Assembly: GCA_900551435.1 (NCBI GenBank)
Contig: URVW01000003.1
Location: forward strand, 1-64,000
Length of the DNA: 64,000 nucleotides
Direction of reading: 5' to 3'
DNA from: an uncultured Faecalibacterium sp.
GTDB lineage: Bacteria > Bacillota > Clostridia > Oscillospirales > Ruminococcaceae
The position numbers and the translations under genes were made by a program. The notes under the pieces were generated by a model. That model ran no database searches and was not told the origin of the DNA. It saw nothing but the letters and a program-made list of their open reading frames with translations. Each line of letters opens with the position of its first letter. The first letter of the stretch is position 1. This document shows positions 6,929 to 14,584 of this stretch, piece by piece.

Positions 6929-7474
6929 TTATAATTCCAGCCGCATGGAGATCAGTTTTTGAAATCCAGCGTTCCGAGAGCGAAAACCTTTGGGGTTTCT
7001 GCCATATTCCACAAATCCTGCCGTCTGGTACATGGAAATCGCTCTTGCGTTTTCCGCCACCACATCCAGCTCCAACTGAGCATATCCGGCGGTTCTGGCG
7101 CATTGGATACATGCCTCCATCAAGGCTCGCCCAATGCCCAGACCCCAATACTCTTTCAGGATACTGATGCCAAATTCGGCACGATGCGCCACCTTATACT
7201 GCGCTCCGATCGCATCGATCCCGGCAGTTCCTGCCACTTTATCGTCCACAAAGGCGATCAGCTCAATTTCATTCGGGCTGGCTGCTTTTTTCTCCAAGTA
7301 GCGGCTTTCCTGTTCCGCATCAAAGTGATTTTCATCGGGATAACTCAGCAGATAATCGGTTTCCGCGTGTGTCATATTAAAGTTTTCAAGCACGGCGCTT
7401 CCATCGGATGCCGCACCGTTTCGGATGTGGACTGCCAGTCCTTTTGGGGTTATAAGCGTTTGATCGTATTTCAT
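6929..7474 (-). CDS. GNAT-family N-acetyltransferase
   Basis: 181 residues from ATG 7474 with AGGAGG upstream. The acetyl-CoA-binding motif A is clear: HRAEFGISILKEYWGLGIGRALM, followed by LELDVVAENARAISMYQTAGF (motif B). An N-terminal HIRNGAASDGSAVL strand begins the fold. The length is normal for the family. The substrate is not predictable. It is followed by hairpin repeat B and preceded 19 bp upstream by a second acetyltransferase gene, likely one cassette. Confidence 0.88.
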   Translation of the reverse strand: MKYDQTLITPKGLAVHIRNGAASDGSAVLENFNMTHAETDYLLSYPDENHFDAEQESRYLEKKAASPNEIELIAFVDDKVAGTAGIDAIGAQYKVAHRAEFGISILKEYWGLGIGRALMEACIQCARTAGYAQLELDVVAENARAISMYQTAGFVEYGRNPKGFRSRNAGFQKLISMRLEL

Positions 7475-7492
7475 TTTTTCCTCCTGAATCCT

Positions 7493-8239
7493 TCAATCCG
7501 CTGCGCCTGCTAATTTCAAGAATTTCTTGTCCGACTGGATGCTCTGGGTCACAAATTTCCCATCCCGGAACAATGCGTATGTTGTGACAGGCGCAGGCAC
7601 ATTCTGTGCCGTCTCTTTCTCGGTGATGTGGATAGCTTTGAACGGAATCCCGTGTTCCTTTGCCGCCTCCTGCACCTTTGGCACCCAATAACAGGTGTAG
7701 GGGCACTGGTCGGTATAGTAAAGGACAAAGCCGTTTTCCTCCACCTTGGGATGCTTAGCACAGGCCTTGAATCTTGGCGGCTGGGCATTCTCTGCAAAGG
7801 GCAGGTACATGAGGTTGATCCCACAATCGGAGATGTCCGAAACCTTGAAGCCCTTATGGGTTAAAAACTTGGGGTCAGCGAGAAACTCCCGTTTGCGCCC
7901 CTCTGCACACAGGATGCAAACGCCATTTTTGCCCTGCACCTTGGCATCCCGAAGGCATTCTTCCAGCAGTTCGCTGGAATAGCCGTGACCTTTCAGGGAG
8001 CCGGAGACCCACAGACAGTTGATATAAAGCCAGCCTGCCGCATCAATGGGCACCCATGCGTTTTCTGCCGGGATGTACTCGATAAAGCACTTGCCGCGCT
8101 CTGCGCTGCGGTAAAAAACCAGCCCCTCCTCAAAGCGCTGCTTGAGCCATTCCTTCTTGGCAAGGCTCTGTTGGCCGGACATAGCACAGCAGATGTGTTC
8201 CCTGTCGATGTTTTCTTTTGTGATTCGGATATACTCCAT
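7493..8239 (-). CDS. GNAT acetyltransferase with C-terminal YoaP domain
   Basis: 248 residues. The N-terminal half is a GNAT fold (WLYINCLWVSGSLKGHGYSSELLEECL holds the acetyl-CoA loop). The C-terminal 90 residues match the YoaP domain, with FVLYYTDQCPYTCYWVPKVQ containing a CPYTC pair reminiscent of thioredoxin-like active sites. YoaP proteins are uncharacterised. ATG 8239 follows AGGAGG. The gene is probably co-transcribed with the neighbouring acetyltransferase. Confidence 0.85.
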   Translation of the reverse strand: MEYIRITKENIDREHICCAMSGQQSLAKKEWLKQRFEEGLVFYRSAERGKCFIEYIPAENAWVPIDAAGWLYINCLWVSGSLKGHGYSSELLEECLRDAKVQGKNGVCILCAEGRKREFLADPKFLTHKGFKVSDISDCGINLMYLPFAENAQPPRFKACAKHPKVEENGFVLYYTDQCPYTCYWVPKVQEAAKEHGIPFKAIHITEKETAQNVPAPVTTYALFRDGKFVTQSIQSDKKFLKLAGAAD

Positions 8240-8259
8240 CGAAGCATCCTCCTATATCC

Positions 8260-8433
8260 TTATGCCTTTTCCGGCACCGTTTCTTCCATTTTTCCGTCTT
8301 TGAAGCGGATCACGCAGGTATACCTGCACTTGGGGCAGAACAGCGGAAAATCTTCCAGTACCGTATGCTCCCGGATCATGGTGCGTGTTTTGCTGCCGCA
8401 CTTCGGGCAGCGTATCCAATCCGTTTTATCCAT
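8260..8433 (-). CDS. Cysteine-rich KTR-domain protein
   Basis: 57 residues from ATG 8433 (GAAGGAGGG upstream). Two CPxC knuckles (IRCPKCGSKTR and FCPKCRYTC) and the KTR signature define the Cys_rich_KTR family, presumably a small zinc-binding protein of unknown role found on mobile clostridial cassettes. It lacks the PDAKTQ tail seen in the copy at 10794. Its start overlaps the DUF3021 gene by eight bases, so it belongs to the LytTR/DUF3021 operon. Confidence 0.8.
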   Translation of the reverse strand: MDKTDWIRCPKCGSKTRTMIREHTVLEDFPLFCPKCRYTCVIRFKDGKMEETVPEKA

Positions 8434-8875
8434 TGTTCGTACCCTCCTTCTGGATCTCCTCCCGCTTGCGCTTTCGGATCTGTTCATTCAACGCTGCTGC
8501 CATATAAAAGCTCTGTCCGAGGTCGATGAGATGCCACATTACCTTTGCCGCCAGAATAAATGTGCCGTAAATAAGCCCATCCAGCGTGTTGTACCAAAAA
8601 CCCCAGTTATGGGCAAGGGGGAGCAGCACCACTTCCAGCAAAATTGCGTGCAGGATGGTGCGGGCCCACCATGCACGATTGCTCAACTCTTCGCCGGAGG
8701 TATAGATAAGAAGGGTCAGCATACTGACCAGCGTCAGCAGGATGCAGCGTCCAAAAAACGTAACAACGGGAAGTTCGCTGGTGGGGTTGAACAGCAGACA
8801 CATGAAAAAGGTGCTGAGCATGATAAGTCCATACACAAAAACAAACCGATGCAGCCAGAATTCGATCTTTTTCAT
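8426..8875 (-). CDS. DUF3021 membrane protein
   Basis: 149 residues from ATG 8875 (AAGGAGGAG upstream). Four transmembrane segments are visible: FVFVYGLIMLSTFFMCLLF, FFGRCILLTLVSMLTLLIY, HAILLEVVLLPLA and LIYGTFILAAKVMWHLI, followed by a basic tail. DUF3021 proteins are regularly paired with LytTR regulators and are thought to restrain them at the membrane. The LytTR gene lies 10 bp upstream and the KTR gene overlaps the end. Confidence 0.85.
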   Translation of the reverse strand: MKKIEFWLHRFVFVYGLIMLSTFFMCLLFNPTSELPVVTFFGRCILLTLVSMLTLLIYTSGEELSNRAWWARTILHAILLEVVLLPLAHNWGFWYNTLDGLIYGTFILAAKVMWHLIDLGQSFYMAAALNEQIRKRKREEIQKEGTNNG

Positions 8876-8885
8876 ACGCTCCTCC

Positions 8886-9323
8886 TTATCGTCCCAGCAG
8901 CCGTTTGAGGGTGCTGACATACTGCCGGGATATGATCACTTTTTCGCCATTGTCCAGAACCGCCTCAAAGCGGCCGGAAAGAGAGGGCAGGACATACTCT
9001 ATTTTCCCGGCATTCAGGACCATGGACTTGCTGCACCGGAACAGCATGGTGCCAACACACAGAGCTTCAAATTCGTAGAGCTTCTGCTTGCTGGAAAACA
9101 CCTCTTTCTGGCAGTAGAAAAAAGCACTTCCGTCCACCACTTCAAAATAATAGATGTCGCCAAGTTTCAGCCGACACAGTTTCCCGTCTGCCATGCCGTT
9201 GACGGTGATCTGCCCGGCAGCAATGCTTTGGATCTCCTCCACCCAAGGCTCTTTGGGGTCGTGGCACCGCAGCAAAACTTCTTCCGCTCGCTCTGGAGCG
9301 ATCTGTTCCACCGTTATCTTCAT
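8886..9323 (-). CDS. LytTR-type DNA-binding regulator
   Basis: 145 residues from ATG 9323 with AAGGAG. No receiver domain: a 45-residue lead precedes a LytTR domain (LGDIYYFEVVDGSAFFYC, then FEALCVGTMLFRCSKSMVLN and a closing ISRQYVSTLKRLLG). Such orphan LytTR proteins pair with a DUF3021 membrane partner and usually control their own operon. Two direct repeats at 9387-9417 in the promoter region are candidate binding sites. Confidence 0.88.
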   Translation of the reverse strand: MKITVEQIAPERAEEVLLRCHDPKEPWVEEIQSIAAGQITVNGMADGKLCRLKLGDIYYFEVVDGSAFFYCQKEVFSSKQKLYEFEALCVGTMLFRCSKSMVLNAGKIEYVLPSLSGRFEAVLDNGEKVIISRQYVSTLKRLLGR

Positions 9324-9347
9324 GTCCTCACTCCTTTCCCTGTAAAG

Positions 9348-9417
9348 AATATAGCACAGAACGCCCGATCGTTCCATGATGGGTGCGGTAGGTTGTAAAA
9401 ATCAGGGGGTAAGTTGC
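9348..9417 (-). promoter_or_regulatory. LytTR operon promoter with tandem binding-site candidates
   Basis: On the minus strand GCAACTTACC (9417-9408) and ACAACCTACC (9396-9387) repeat at 21-bp spacing, two helical turns, as expected for a LytTR dimer. TATATT (9353-9348) could be the -10 element, 25 bp before the start codon. Confidence 0.5.
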
Positions 9418-9442
9418 AGTAAAACGGCAGATAACACAAGAA

Positions 9443-9470
9443 ACGCTGCCGGATGCTACTCCGACAGCGT
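9443..9470 (-). terminator. Terminator-like hairpin after AraC gene
   Basis: ACGCTGCCGGA (9443-9453) pairs with TCCGACAGCGT (9460-9470). It lies 31 bp past the AraC stop; the T run is short. Confidence 0.45.
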
Positions 9471-9500
9471 AATGAGATTGAATGGAAATGCTTTATTCGC

Positions 9501-10385
9501 TCATTTCTGAATCCTCCTGACTGCCCGCAACTCGATATATCCACGCTGTCCGCGTGGTTCCATCTGAATACGCGGACTTTCATCATCCCAACGGTAGCCA
9601 ATGACAGACGGATCATAGCTGTTCATCGCTGCCTGCACAATGCGGATTGCCTCGCAGTAATCTTCCTCGCGGAAGGGCTGGCCTTGGAACATCAGATATT
9701 CTGTTTCCGGCAGATGAATGGTGTCGAAGCCCTCTGGAATCATTCCCATATAATCTGTTTCGACCTCTACGCCCTGCACATAAGTGGAGGTGTTCGGTTC
9801 TTTGTATTTGGGCGGCAACCACATGGAAACGGGTTCCCCGCAGAGCGACTTCATACTCATGAGGATGCCCCACACGTCGCAGCTGACTTCATTGCAGTAG
9901 GGGAAGTAGTCCTCTGCACACTTGCCACGCTTGATGATGCAAAGTCGTTCCGGCTTGCGGATAATCTGTATGAAAATTGGTTGAATGTTGGACACGTCGA
10001 TATTCTCCTTTCTCAGTTCACGATATTTTGCACCGTAAGGAATGAAGAATGTGAGAGGAATAGGATATTTCATGTAGTCGCTCGGATTTAACCCAAACTC
10101 CCTATAAAATGCTCGCGTGAAGGTGTCGACATTGGCGAAACCAGCATCGTAGGCCGCATCAATGACCTTGACCTTACCGCTGCGAAGCTGTTTTGCTGCC
10201 TGCGTGAGCCGACATTTGCGAATATACTCGGTTGGGGTCAGACCGAGATAATCCCGGAACAGCCGATAGGCATACCATGGAGAAAACAGCGATGCCCGCG
10301 CAAGATCAGATAAGCTGATTTCCTCCGACTTATTATTTTCTATGAAGTCCTGCATCCGCTGAACGGCTAATATCTGTTCCTTCAT
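9501..10385 (-). CDS. AraC-family regulator with GyrI-like effector domain
   Basis: 294 residues from ATG 10385, preceded by AAGGAG. Two helix-turn-helix units lie at the N-terminus (EEISLSDLARASLFSPWYAYRLF and VKVIDAAYDAGFANVDTFTRAF, with REFGLNPSDY closing). The C-terminal 150 residues form a GyrI-like small-molecule-binding domain (PERLCIIKRG; YMGMIPEGFDTIHLPETEY). This is the Rob/BmrR-like layout used for multidrug response. No target transporter remains beside it. Confidence 0.88.
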   Translation of the reverse strand: MKEQILAVQRMQDFIENNKSEEISLSDLARASLFSPWYAYRLFRDYLGLTPTEYIRKCRLTQAAKQLRSGKVKVIDAAYDAGFANVDTFTRAFYREFGLNPSDYMKYPIPLTFFIPYGAKYRELRKENIDVSNIQPIFIQIIRKPERLCIIKRGKCAEDYFPYCNEVSCDVWGILMSMKSLCGEPVSMWLPPKYKEPNTSTYVQGVEVETDYMGMIPEGFDTIHLPETEYLMFQGQPFREEDYCEAIRIVQAAMNSYDPSVIGYRWDDESPRIQMEPRGQRGYIELRAVRRIQK

Positions 10386-10471
10386 TCTTCTCAGCTCCTT
10401 ACAGGGAACATTATACCGTGTCAGAAAATTCTCTTCTCGACTTTCTTTGCTATTTTGCACTATGCAGTGCT

Positions 10472-10651
10472 TCAGGGGTAAGCTGTAAAAACGCTGCCGG
10501 AAGCCACTCGGAGAAAATACGGGTGTTGACATCCTGCAACGCATTCGGCATCGCACCTACACAAGGAAACACTGCCCATGTAAAAGCAGGAATCGTCCAA
10601 AGCAGATAACTGTTCCAAAATGAAATGAAGATACTCTTTACTGGAAGCCAT
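10472..10651 (-). pseudogene. TfoX-like protein, N-terminal fragment
   Basis: ATG 10651 follows GAGGTGG. The first 20 residues (MASSKEYLHFILEQLSALDD) match the start of TfoX N-terminal-domain proteins, and the sequence then diverges (CFYMGSVSLCRC) to a stop at 10472. The usual family length is about 100 residues, so this is a remnant. The rest of the gap 10386-10793 holds a degenerate LytTR-type repeat (GGTAAGCTGT at 10478-10487) and nothing else I recognise. Confidence 0.4.
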
Positions 10652-10762
10652 TATTTTACACCACCTCGCATTGATTCATCTGCAACGTCAGAACACGACC
10701 TTTTCATGTTTACCTGTCTCCTGTACAATGGTACTCATCCATCGTCTGGCTTTCAAAAAATA

Positions 10763-10818
10763 AGACGCAGCACCAACCACAATGATCTTGTGGTCAGCAC
10801 TGCGTCTTTGCGTCTGGC
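10763..10818 (-). repeat. KTR-tail/terminator hairpin repeat, copy C
   Basis: Arms GACGCAGCACCAACCACAA (from 10764) and TTGTGGTCAGCACTGCGTC (to 10806), tail GCGTCTGGC (10810-10818). Here the repeat is the genuine 3' end of an intact KTR gene: the tail encodes its last residues PDAKTQC, the stop lies in the hairpin, and a T-rich run follows on the minus strand. Confidence 0.75.
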
Positions 10819-10988
10819 TGAGGTTTTATTTTTATAACGTGATAGTTTTGCGCATTGATAATGCTTTCCTGCCTGCACTTGGGACAGAACAGCGGAAAGT
10901 TACGCAATACCGTGTCCGGGAGCAAGCGTGCGCGTGTCTTTGCTCCGCAAATAGGGCATAGTATCCATTTTTCATCGGATGGTTTCAT
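10794..10988 (-). CDS. Cysteine-rich KTR-domain protein with PDAKTQC tail
   Basis: 64 residues from ATG 10988. CPICGAKTRARL and FPLFCPKCRQES give the two zinc-knuckle-like cysteine pairs of the KTR family, and the protein ends in PDAKTQC. Its start overlaps the TetR stop in an ATGA arrangement, so the two are translationally coupled. The end is embedded in hairpin repeat C. Unknown function; probably a small metal-binding accessory protein. Confidence 0.82.
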   Translation of the reverse strand: MKPSDEKWILCPICGAKTRARLLPDTVLRNFPLFCPKCRQESIINAQNYHVIKIKPQPDAKTQC

Positions 10989-11614
10989 TTTTCACCTCGT
11001 TCCATGTTAAAGGTACGGAAGAACAGCTTTACATGGGCGTCCAGCTTTGCAAGGCTGTCGGCTTCCCGCTCCGGCTGACGGTCGCAGACACTGAGCAGGG
11101 TGATGACCGGGGAAACGTACATCCATGCCAATGTATCCGGGTCCTCATTCCGAATTTCGCCGCCTGCAATCAGGGAGCGGAAAATTCCTGCATGGTAAGC
11201 GATCATACGGTCCACATAGCGTTCTGAGAACAGTGCTGCAAGCTCTGGGGAGCGAAACTGCTCCAGCGTCATCATCCGGCGAAACTGGCTGACGGTTTTA
11301 TCGTGCAGGGAATAAAGGAAAATCTGCCGTACTTTCTCTACCAACAATTCTTCCGAGATGTGAGAGAACACCGGAATATCCTTTTGGGAATCCTGTACAT
11401 GGACTGAAATCTCAGCGGTGTCTTTTTGGTAGTGCGCTGAAGTTGTTTCCAAAATCGCATCAAAAATCGCCTGTTTACTGGGGAAGTGGTTGTACAGCGA
11501 GGGTGCCTTGATGCCGACCGCTTTTGCAATCTCGCCCACACTGACGGCATCGTATCCTTTGGTCGAAAACAGTTCCAGAGACTTTTCCAGAATGCGCTGC
11601 TTGGTATCTTCCAT
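10985..11614 (-). CDS. TetR-family transcriptional repressor
   Basis: 209 residues. The N-terminal helix-turn-helix is typical: LFSTKGYDAVSVGEIAKAVGIKAPSLYNHFPSKQAIFDAIL. The C-terminal ligand domain is all-helical and unassigned. ATG 11614. It is coupled to the downstream KTR gene by overlapping stop and start. A palindromic operator candidate covers its promoter, implying autorepression. No target efflux gene is adjacent. Confidence 0.9.
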   Translation of the reverse strand: MEDTKQRILEKSLELFSTKGYDAVSVGEIAKAVGIKAPSLYNHFPSKQAIFDAILETTSAHYQKDTAEISVHVQDSQKDIPVFSHISEELLVEKVRQIFLYSLHDKTVSQFRRMMTLEQFRSPELAALFSERYVDRMIAYHAGIFRSLIAGGEIRNEDPDTLAWMYVSPVITLLSVCDRQPEREADSLAKLDAHVKLFFRTFNMERGEK

Positions 11615-11629
11615 TTTTCTTTGCCTTTC

Positions 11630-11681
11630 GCTAACTAATGTTTGTTAGCTTTACTATAATCAAAAAAGTTCCCATTGTCAA
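11630..11681 (-). promoter_or_regulatory. TetR promoter and palindromic operator
   Basis: TTGACA (11681-11676), a 17-bp spacer and TATAGT (11658-11653) form a strong promoter on the minus strand. The palindrome GCTAAC-N8-GTTAGC at 11630-11649 lies just downstream of the -10 element, a usual position for TetR autorepression. A near copy is found at 14366-14412. Confidence 0.75.
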
Positions 11682-11783
11682 GAGTTTTTTAAGACAATGG
11701 AAACAAAATCGTTACCGCAGACCAGCAGCGTCCATGATTGCTTCAATGCTTTCCACAGGCTGATTTCCCCAGTTATGTTCAGT

Positions 11784-12137
11784 TTAACCGTGATAGTCTC
11801 CCGTAGCAGAATCTACGCAAACATAGGGCACGGTTTTTCCATCCATTTTGACGTAAACCTGATAGATACCATCCCCCAGATCTTCATAGTATTCCGGGGT
11901 GACATTGTAATTTTCCCAAAGGCTTTTTTCAAAATCGGCTTTCCAGCTTTCATCAGAAGGAGCTGAACTTCCTGCCAGATCATCCGATTCGGCAGAGGAT
12001 GCCTGCTCCTGCGCCATGCTGCTTGCCGGAGCAGTTGTTTCGGAAGAACTCGTTGTCCGGCTGCAAGAGGAAAAAACGAGTGGTGCAGCAAGGGCGATGC
12101 AGATCACCGGGATTGCTTTTTTCAAGATAAGATCCAT
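11784..12137 (-). CDS. Lipoprotein, unknown function
   Basis: 117 residues from ATG 12137 (GAGG upstream). Signal peptide with hydrophobic core PVICIALAAPLVF and lipobox FSSC, then a Ser/Thr/Ala-rich linker (about 25-60) and a small C-terminal domain (LWENYNVTPEYYEDLGDGIYQVYVKM, closing with VCVDSATGDYHG). It is probably anchored on the outer face of the membrane. Beyond the stop the same frame reads TEHNWGNQPVESIEAIMDAA for 22 codons, possibly a remnant or a lost C-terminus. Confidence 0.65.
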   Translation of the reverse strand: MDLILKKAIPVICIALAAPLVFSSCSRTTSSSETTAPASSMAQEQASSAESDDLAGSSAPSDESWKADFEKSLWENYNVTPEYYEDLGDGIYQVYVKMDGKTVPYVCVDSATGDYHG

Positions 12138-12242
12138 AATTGATAACCTCCTTGGATAAAAGACGTAAGAGATATGATTTGAACCGCAACAGGCAGATTC
12201 CAACAACGATCATAGAAGCACCGAGCTGTGTTCGCCGCATAA

Positions 12243-12583
12243 TCAGTAGCCTCCATCAAAAGACTTTTTGTAAACAGGCAGAACTTTTTTCCAGAATACG
12301 ATGCCATTTGCAAGCAAAATGGCTCCAAAGCCCGCCCTTGCCATCCATTCCGGGCAAAGAAGCCGGATACCGTTCATGTCGCCGCCGCCAAAGAAGCAGT
12401 ACAGAACGCTAAGATACAGTGGGTCCAGCACTAAAAATGCGATGGTAATGTAATAAAATATGGCACGGAAAACTTTACTGGAACTGGTGCAAATTTTTGC
12501 AGTAAGTGCGCACCTTCATGTACAAGGTAGTAGGCGGCAATCGCAGCCAGAATGCCAAGGTATTGTCGTGTTCGCTTTGTCAT
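12243..12583 (-). pseudogene. M50-like membrane metalloprotease, internal deletion and frameshift
   Basis: ATG 12583 follows AAGGAG and starts a membrane segment ending in YYLVHEGAHLL, an HExxH-like zinc motif. About 13 codons later the frame breaks. In another frame the sequence continues as KVFRAIFYYITIAFLVLDPLY, then FFGGGDMNGI, and a VFWKKVLPVYKKSF end, stopping at 12243. This reads as the two ends of a site-2-protease-like protein with its middle missing and the frames mismatched. Confidence 0.55.
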
Positions 12584-12602
12584 AGAAATACTCCTTACTT
12601 TA

Positions 12603-13220
12603 CTATTTGACAAGATTTGTGTGTGGACCGCAGAAAAGCAAGATACCTTTCAGTATCAGCAACAAAAATGCAACGGCTGTTGCATAGCTTATTCTGGCGG
12701 CGGTCAGAAACAGAATGGATAAAATGCTGAGTATAATGGAAGGAACGGTTAAAAAGCCCTGCTCCTTTTTCCGTCCAAGGCAAGTCAGCAGTGTCTTGAC
12801 GACACCTGTCAGGATCAGAGCCAAAAACAGCAGCATACAAATGGAACGATGGATCCGATTGGTATAGGAAAGCAGATTTACAGCATAAACGGTTTGTCCG
12901 ACAGCATTCGGATAAAGCGGCAGGAAAATCAATCCTGCCGAGCATACATCTATGATTCCATTCCATAAATGGACTTGATTTTGCTGGCGGATTTTATGTT
13001 CCTGCTCTGCAATGGACAGAGCTTTTTCAGCGGACAATAAATCATCAATGGAAACCGAGAAAAACGCAGCGATTTGCTTCAGGGATTCGATGCTGGGAGT
13101 TCCTCTGCCAGATTCCCACTTTGAGATTGCAGTCCGTGAAACATAAAGTACTTCTGCAAGTTCTTCCTGCGTCATGCCTTTGCTTTTTCGCAGTTCCTGC
13201 AATTTTTCATTCAGCTCCAT
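12603..13220 (-). CDS. XRE-family regulator with membrane domain
   Basis: 205 residues from ATG 13220. The N-terminal 66 residues are a Cro/C1 helix-turn-helix (LRKSKGMTQEELAEVLYVSRTAISKWESGRG). The remaining part has four hydrophobic segments (for example IIDVCSAGLIFLPLY, SICMLLFLALILTGVV, VPSIILSILSILFLTA). Membrane-tethered XRE regulators of this layout are common in Firmicutes, with unknown signals. The M50-like pseudogene lies 19 bp downstream of its stop. Confidence 0.85.
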   Translation of the reverse strand: MELNEKLQELRKSKGMTQEELAEVLYVSRTAISKWESGRGTPSIESLKQIAAFFSVSIDDLLSAEKALSIAEQEHKIRQQNQVHLWNGIIDVCSAGLIFLPLYPNAVGQTVYAVNLLSYTNRIHRSICMLLFLALILTGVVKTLLTCLGRKKEQGFLTVPSIILSILSILFLTAARISYATAVAFLLLILKGILLFCGPHTNLVK

Positions 13221-13226
13221 TCGAGG

Positions 13227-13877
13227 TTACTCCTTACACAACAAGTTGACATAGGCTTTGTAAATTTGAAACATCCCACTGCTTAACAGAACGGCTCCCA
13301 TAATATCGGTCAGCCAATGGACACCAGAAACCAGCCGCCCAATGACCATAAAAGCAGAAAACAGGACGGAAAAAATGAGAATGGTCTGCCGGAGCGCATT
13401 TGAGGTAAGCCGCCGCTGTGCCTGAAAATACAATGTCGGCATCACGCTCAGAACCAACAGCGTGGTCGAGGACGGATAGGACGCTTCCAGAAAGCCCTCG
13501 ATTAGAACAGGACGGTAGTTGATTGGCACCATTTCAAACAGCAGATAGCCAAAAATCACCAGCACATAATAAGCACCCAGCATGATAATATCCAAATCGA
13601 CTTTGAACAGGCTCTTGCGCTGCACTAACTGGACAAAGCCTGCACCTGCAAAAATCAGGCAAACACAGATGGACACCAGCCCGAGCCAGTCGGTCAAGGT
13701 ATAGAGCATCCAATGTATACCGGTCAGTTGGTGGAACCAACCGTTTAATGTAGCAAAGCCGACAGAACTTCCATTCGGGCCAATCGGTTGCACATCAACC
13801 TCTTGAATGAGAAATGTCCATACGGCAAACCCCACAAGAAGTAAAATTCCGGCAAGTACGTTTTGATTCTTTTTCAT
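13227..13877 (-). CDS. PAP2-family membrane phosphatase
   Basis: 216 residues from ATG 13877 (AAAGGA upstream; an in-frame TTG lies two codons earlier). Five or six transmembrane segments are visible. Phosphatase motifs in order: PINYRPVL (for KxxxxxxRP), SYPSSTT (for PSGH) and GRLVSGVHWLTDI (for SRxxxxxHxxxD). The central motif lacks the usual histidine, a variant seen in some Firmicutes members, so activity is uncertain. Probable substrates are lipid phosphates. It is six bp from the XRE gene, likely one unit. Confidence 0.82.
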   Translation of the reverse strand: MKKNQNVLAGILLLVGFAVWTFLIQEVDVQPIGPNGSSVGFATLNGWFHQLTGIHWMLYTLTDWLGLVSICVCLIFAGAGFVQLVQRKSLFKVDLDIIMLGAYYVLVIFGYLLFEMVPINYRPVLIEGFLEASYPSSTTLLVLSVMPTLYFQAQRRLTSNALRQTILIFSVLFSAFMVIGRLVSGVHWLTDIMGAVLLSSGMFQIYKAYVNLLCKE

Positions 13878-13988
13878 GTTCAAGTTCCTTTCGTTGGTTG
13901 ATATTAAGGCGTTTCGCCTGCATCCACCATAGCAAAAGAAACTGTGTCACGAAAGAATCAGTTCATCACAATAGCGATACGTTTCGTG

Positions 13989-14207
13989 TCAATCACGCAA
14001 ATCCGATGTTTTTTGAAAGTTTACTGTCTGCTTTTTCATGGATATTTTGCCCACCCGATACCCATAAGCCAACAGTTCTTTTTTATAGGTCAAAAACGAG
14101 TGGTCGATGGGAAAGCCAAGAATCTGCTGAATTTCCGCAAAGGTCAGCGTAAGGTTCTTTGCAGGTTGCTTTCCGACCCATTCCCATAATGGTTCATACT
14201 TGCTCAT
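13989..14207 (-). CDS. Small conserved protein, unknown function (DUF7662-like)
   Basis: 72 residues from ATG 14207 with AGGAG. The sequence (KYEPLWEWVGKQPAKNLTLTFAEIQQILGFPIDHSFL) resembles a small family with the pattern 'L.fxeIexilg.pid.sfl.yk', often on mobile elements and sometimes linked to DNA binding. I cannot assign a function. It is followed by the PAP2 gene after 111 bp. Confidence 0.6.
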   Translation of the reverse strand: MSKYEPLWEWVGKQPAKNLTLTFAEIQQILGFPIDHSFLTYKKELLAYGYRVGKISMKKQTVNFQKTSDLRD

Positions 14208-14229
14208 GATCTTTCTCCTATAAAACAAA

Positions 14230-14283
14230 AGACGCAACACAAAACCGATTCTTTCGGCTTGCACTGCGTCTAAGCGTCTGGCA
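14230..14283 (-). repeat. KTR-tail/terminator hairpin repeat, copy D
   Basis: Arms GACGCAACAC (14231-14240) and GCACTGCGTC (14261-14270), with further inner pairing, and tail GCGTCTGGCA (14274-14283). It stands directly upstream of the small protein gene at 13989-14207, so here it marks the end of a vanished cassette rather than a neighbour's terminator. Confidence 0.65.
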
Positions 14284-14365
14284 TTATGATAAGATAAAGA
14301 TTTCAGGCTGTCAATAGAAAGCATCGTATGATGCAGAATTCCGGCGGTAAGATGCAAAGGAACTC

Positions 14366-14412
14366 TTGACAACCAGCATTGCAACGACTATAGTATAGCT
14401 AACGAGCGTTAG
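14366..14412 (+). promoter_or_regulatory. Orphan TetR-type promoter/operator
   Basis: TTGACA (14366-14371), 17-bp spacer, TATAGT (14389-14394) and the palindrome CTAACGAGCGTTAG (14399-14412). The arrangement and sequence nearly match the TetR promoter at 11630-11681, but on the plus strand. It is followed by AAAGGAG and a nine-codon frame (MNVMQREHG) that stops at once, then hairpin repeat E. The original regulator gene appears deleted. Confidence 0.6.
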
Positions 14413-14504
14413 TTTGTCAAATGCTATTTTCCAAAGGAGATCTCTATGAACGTGATGCAGCGTGAGCATGGGTAGAAAACACGTCCTATCAAAAAAGAAC
14501 ATTT

Positions 14505-14562
14505 CAGACAGACGCAAGACGCAGTGCTGACCGAAAAATGGTTTTGCACTGCGTCTTTTTTT
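14505..14562 (+). repeat. KTR-tail/terminator hairpin repeat, copy E (opposite orientation)
   Basis: CAGACAGACGCAAGACGCAGTGC from 14505 pairs through GCACTGCGTC (14546-14555) and ends in a run of seven T residues. It is the only copy reading on the plus strand. It stands between the orphan TetR-type promoter and the flavodoxin gene, so it should terminate transcription from that promoter. Confidence 0.65.
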
Positions 14563-14584
14563 ATTTACTATGGAGGAAAACAAA

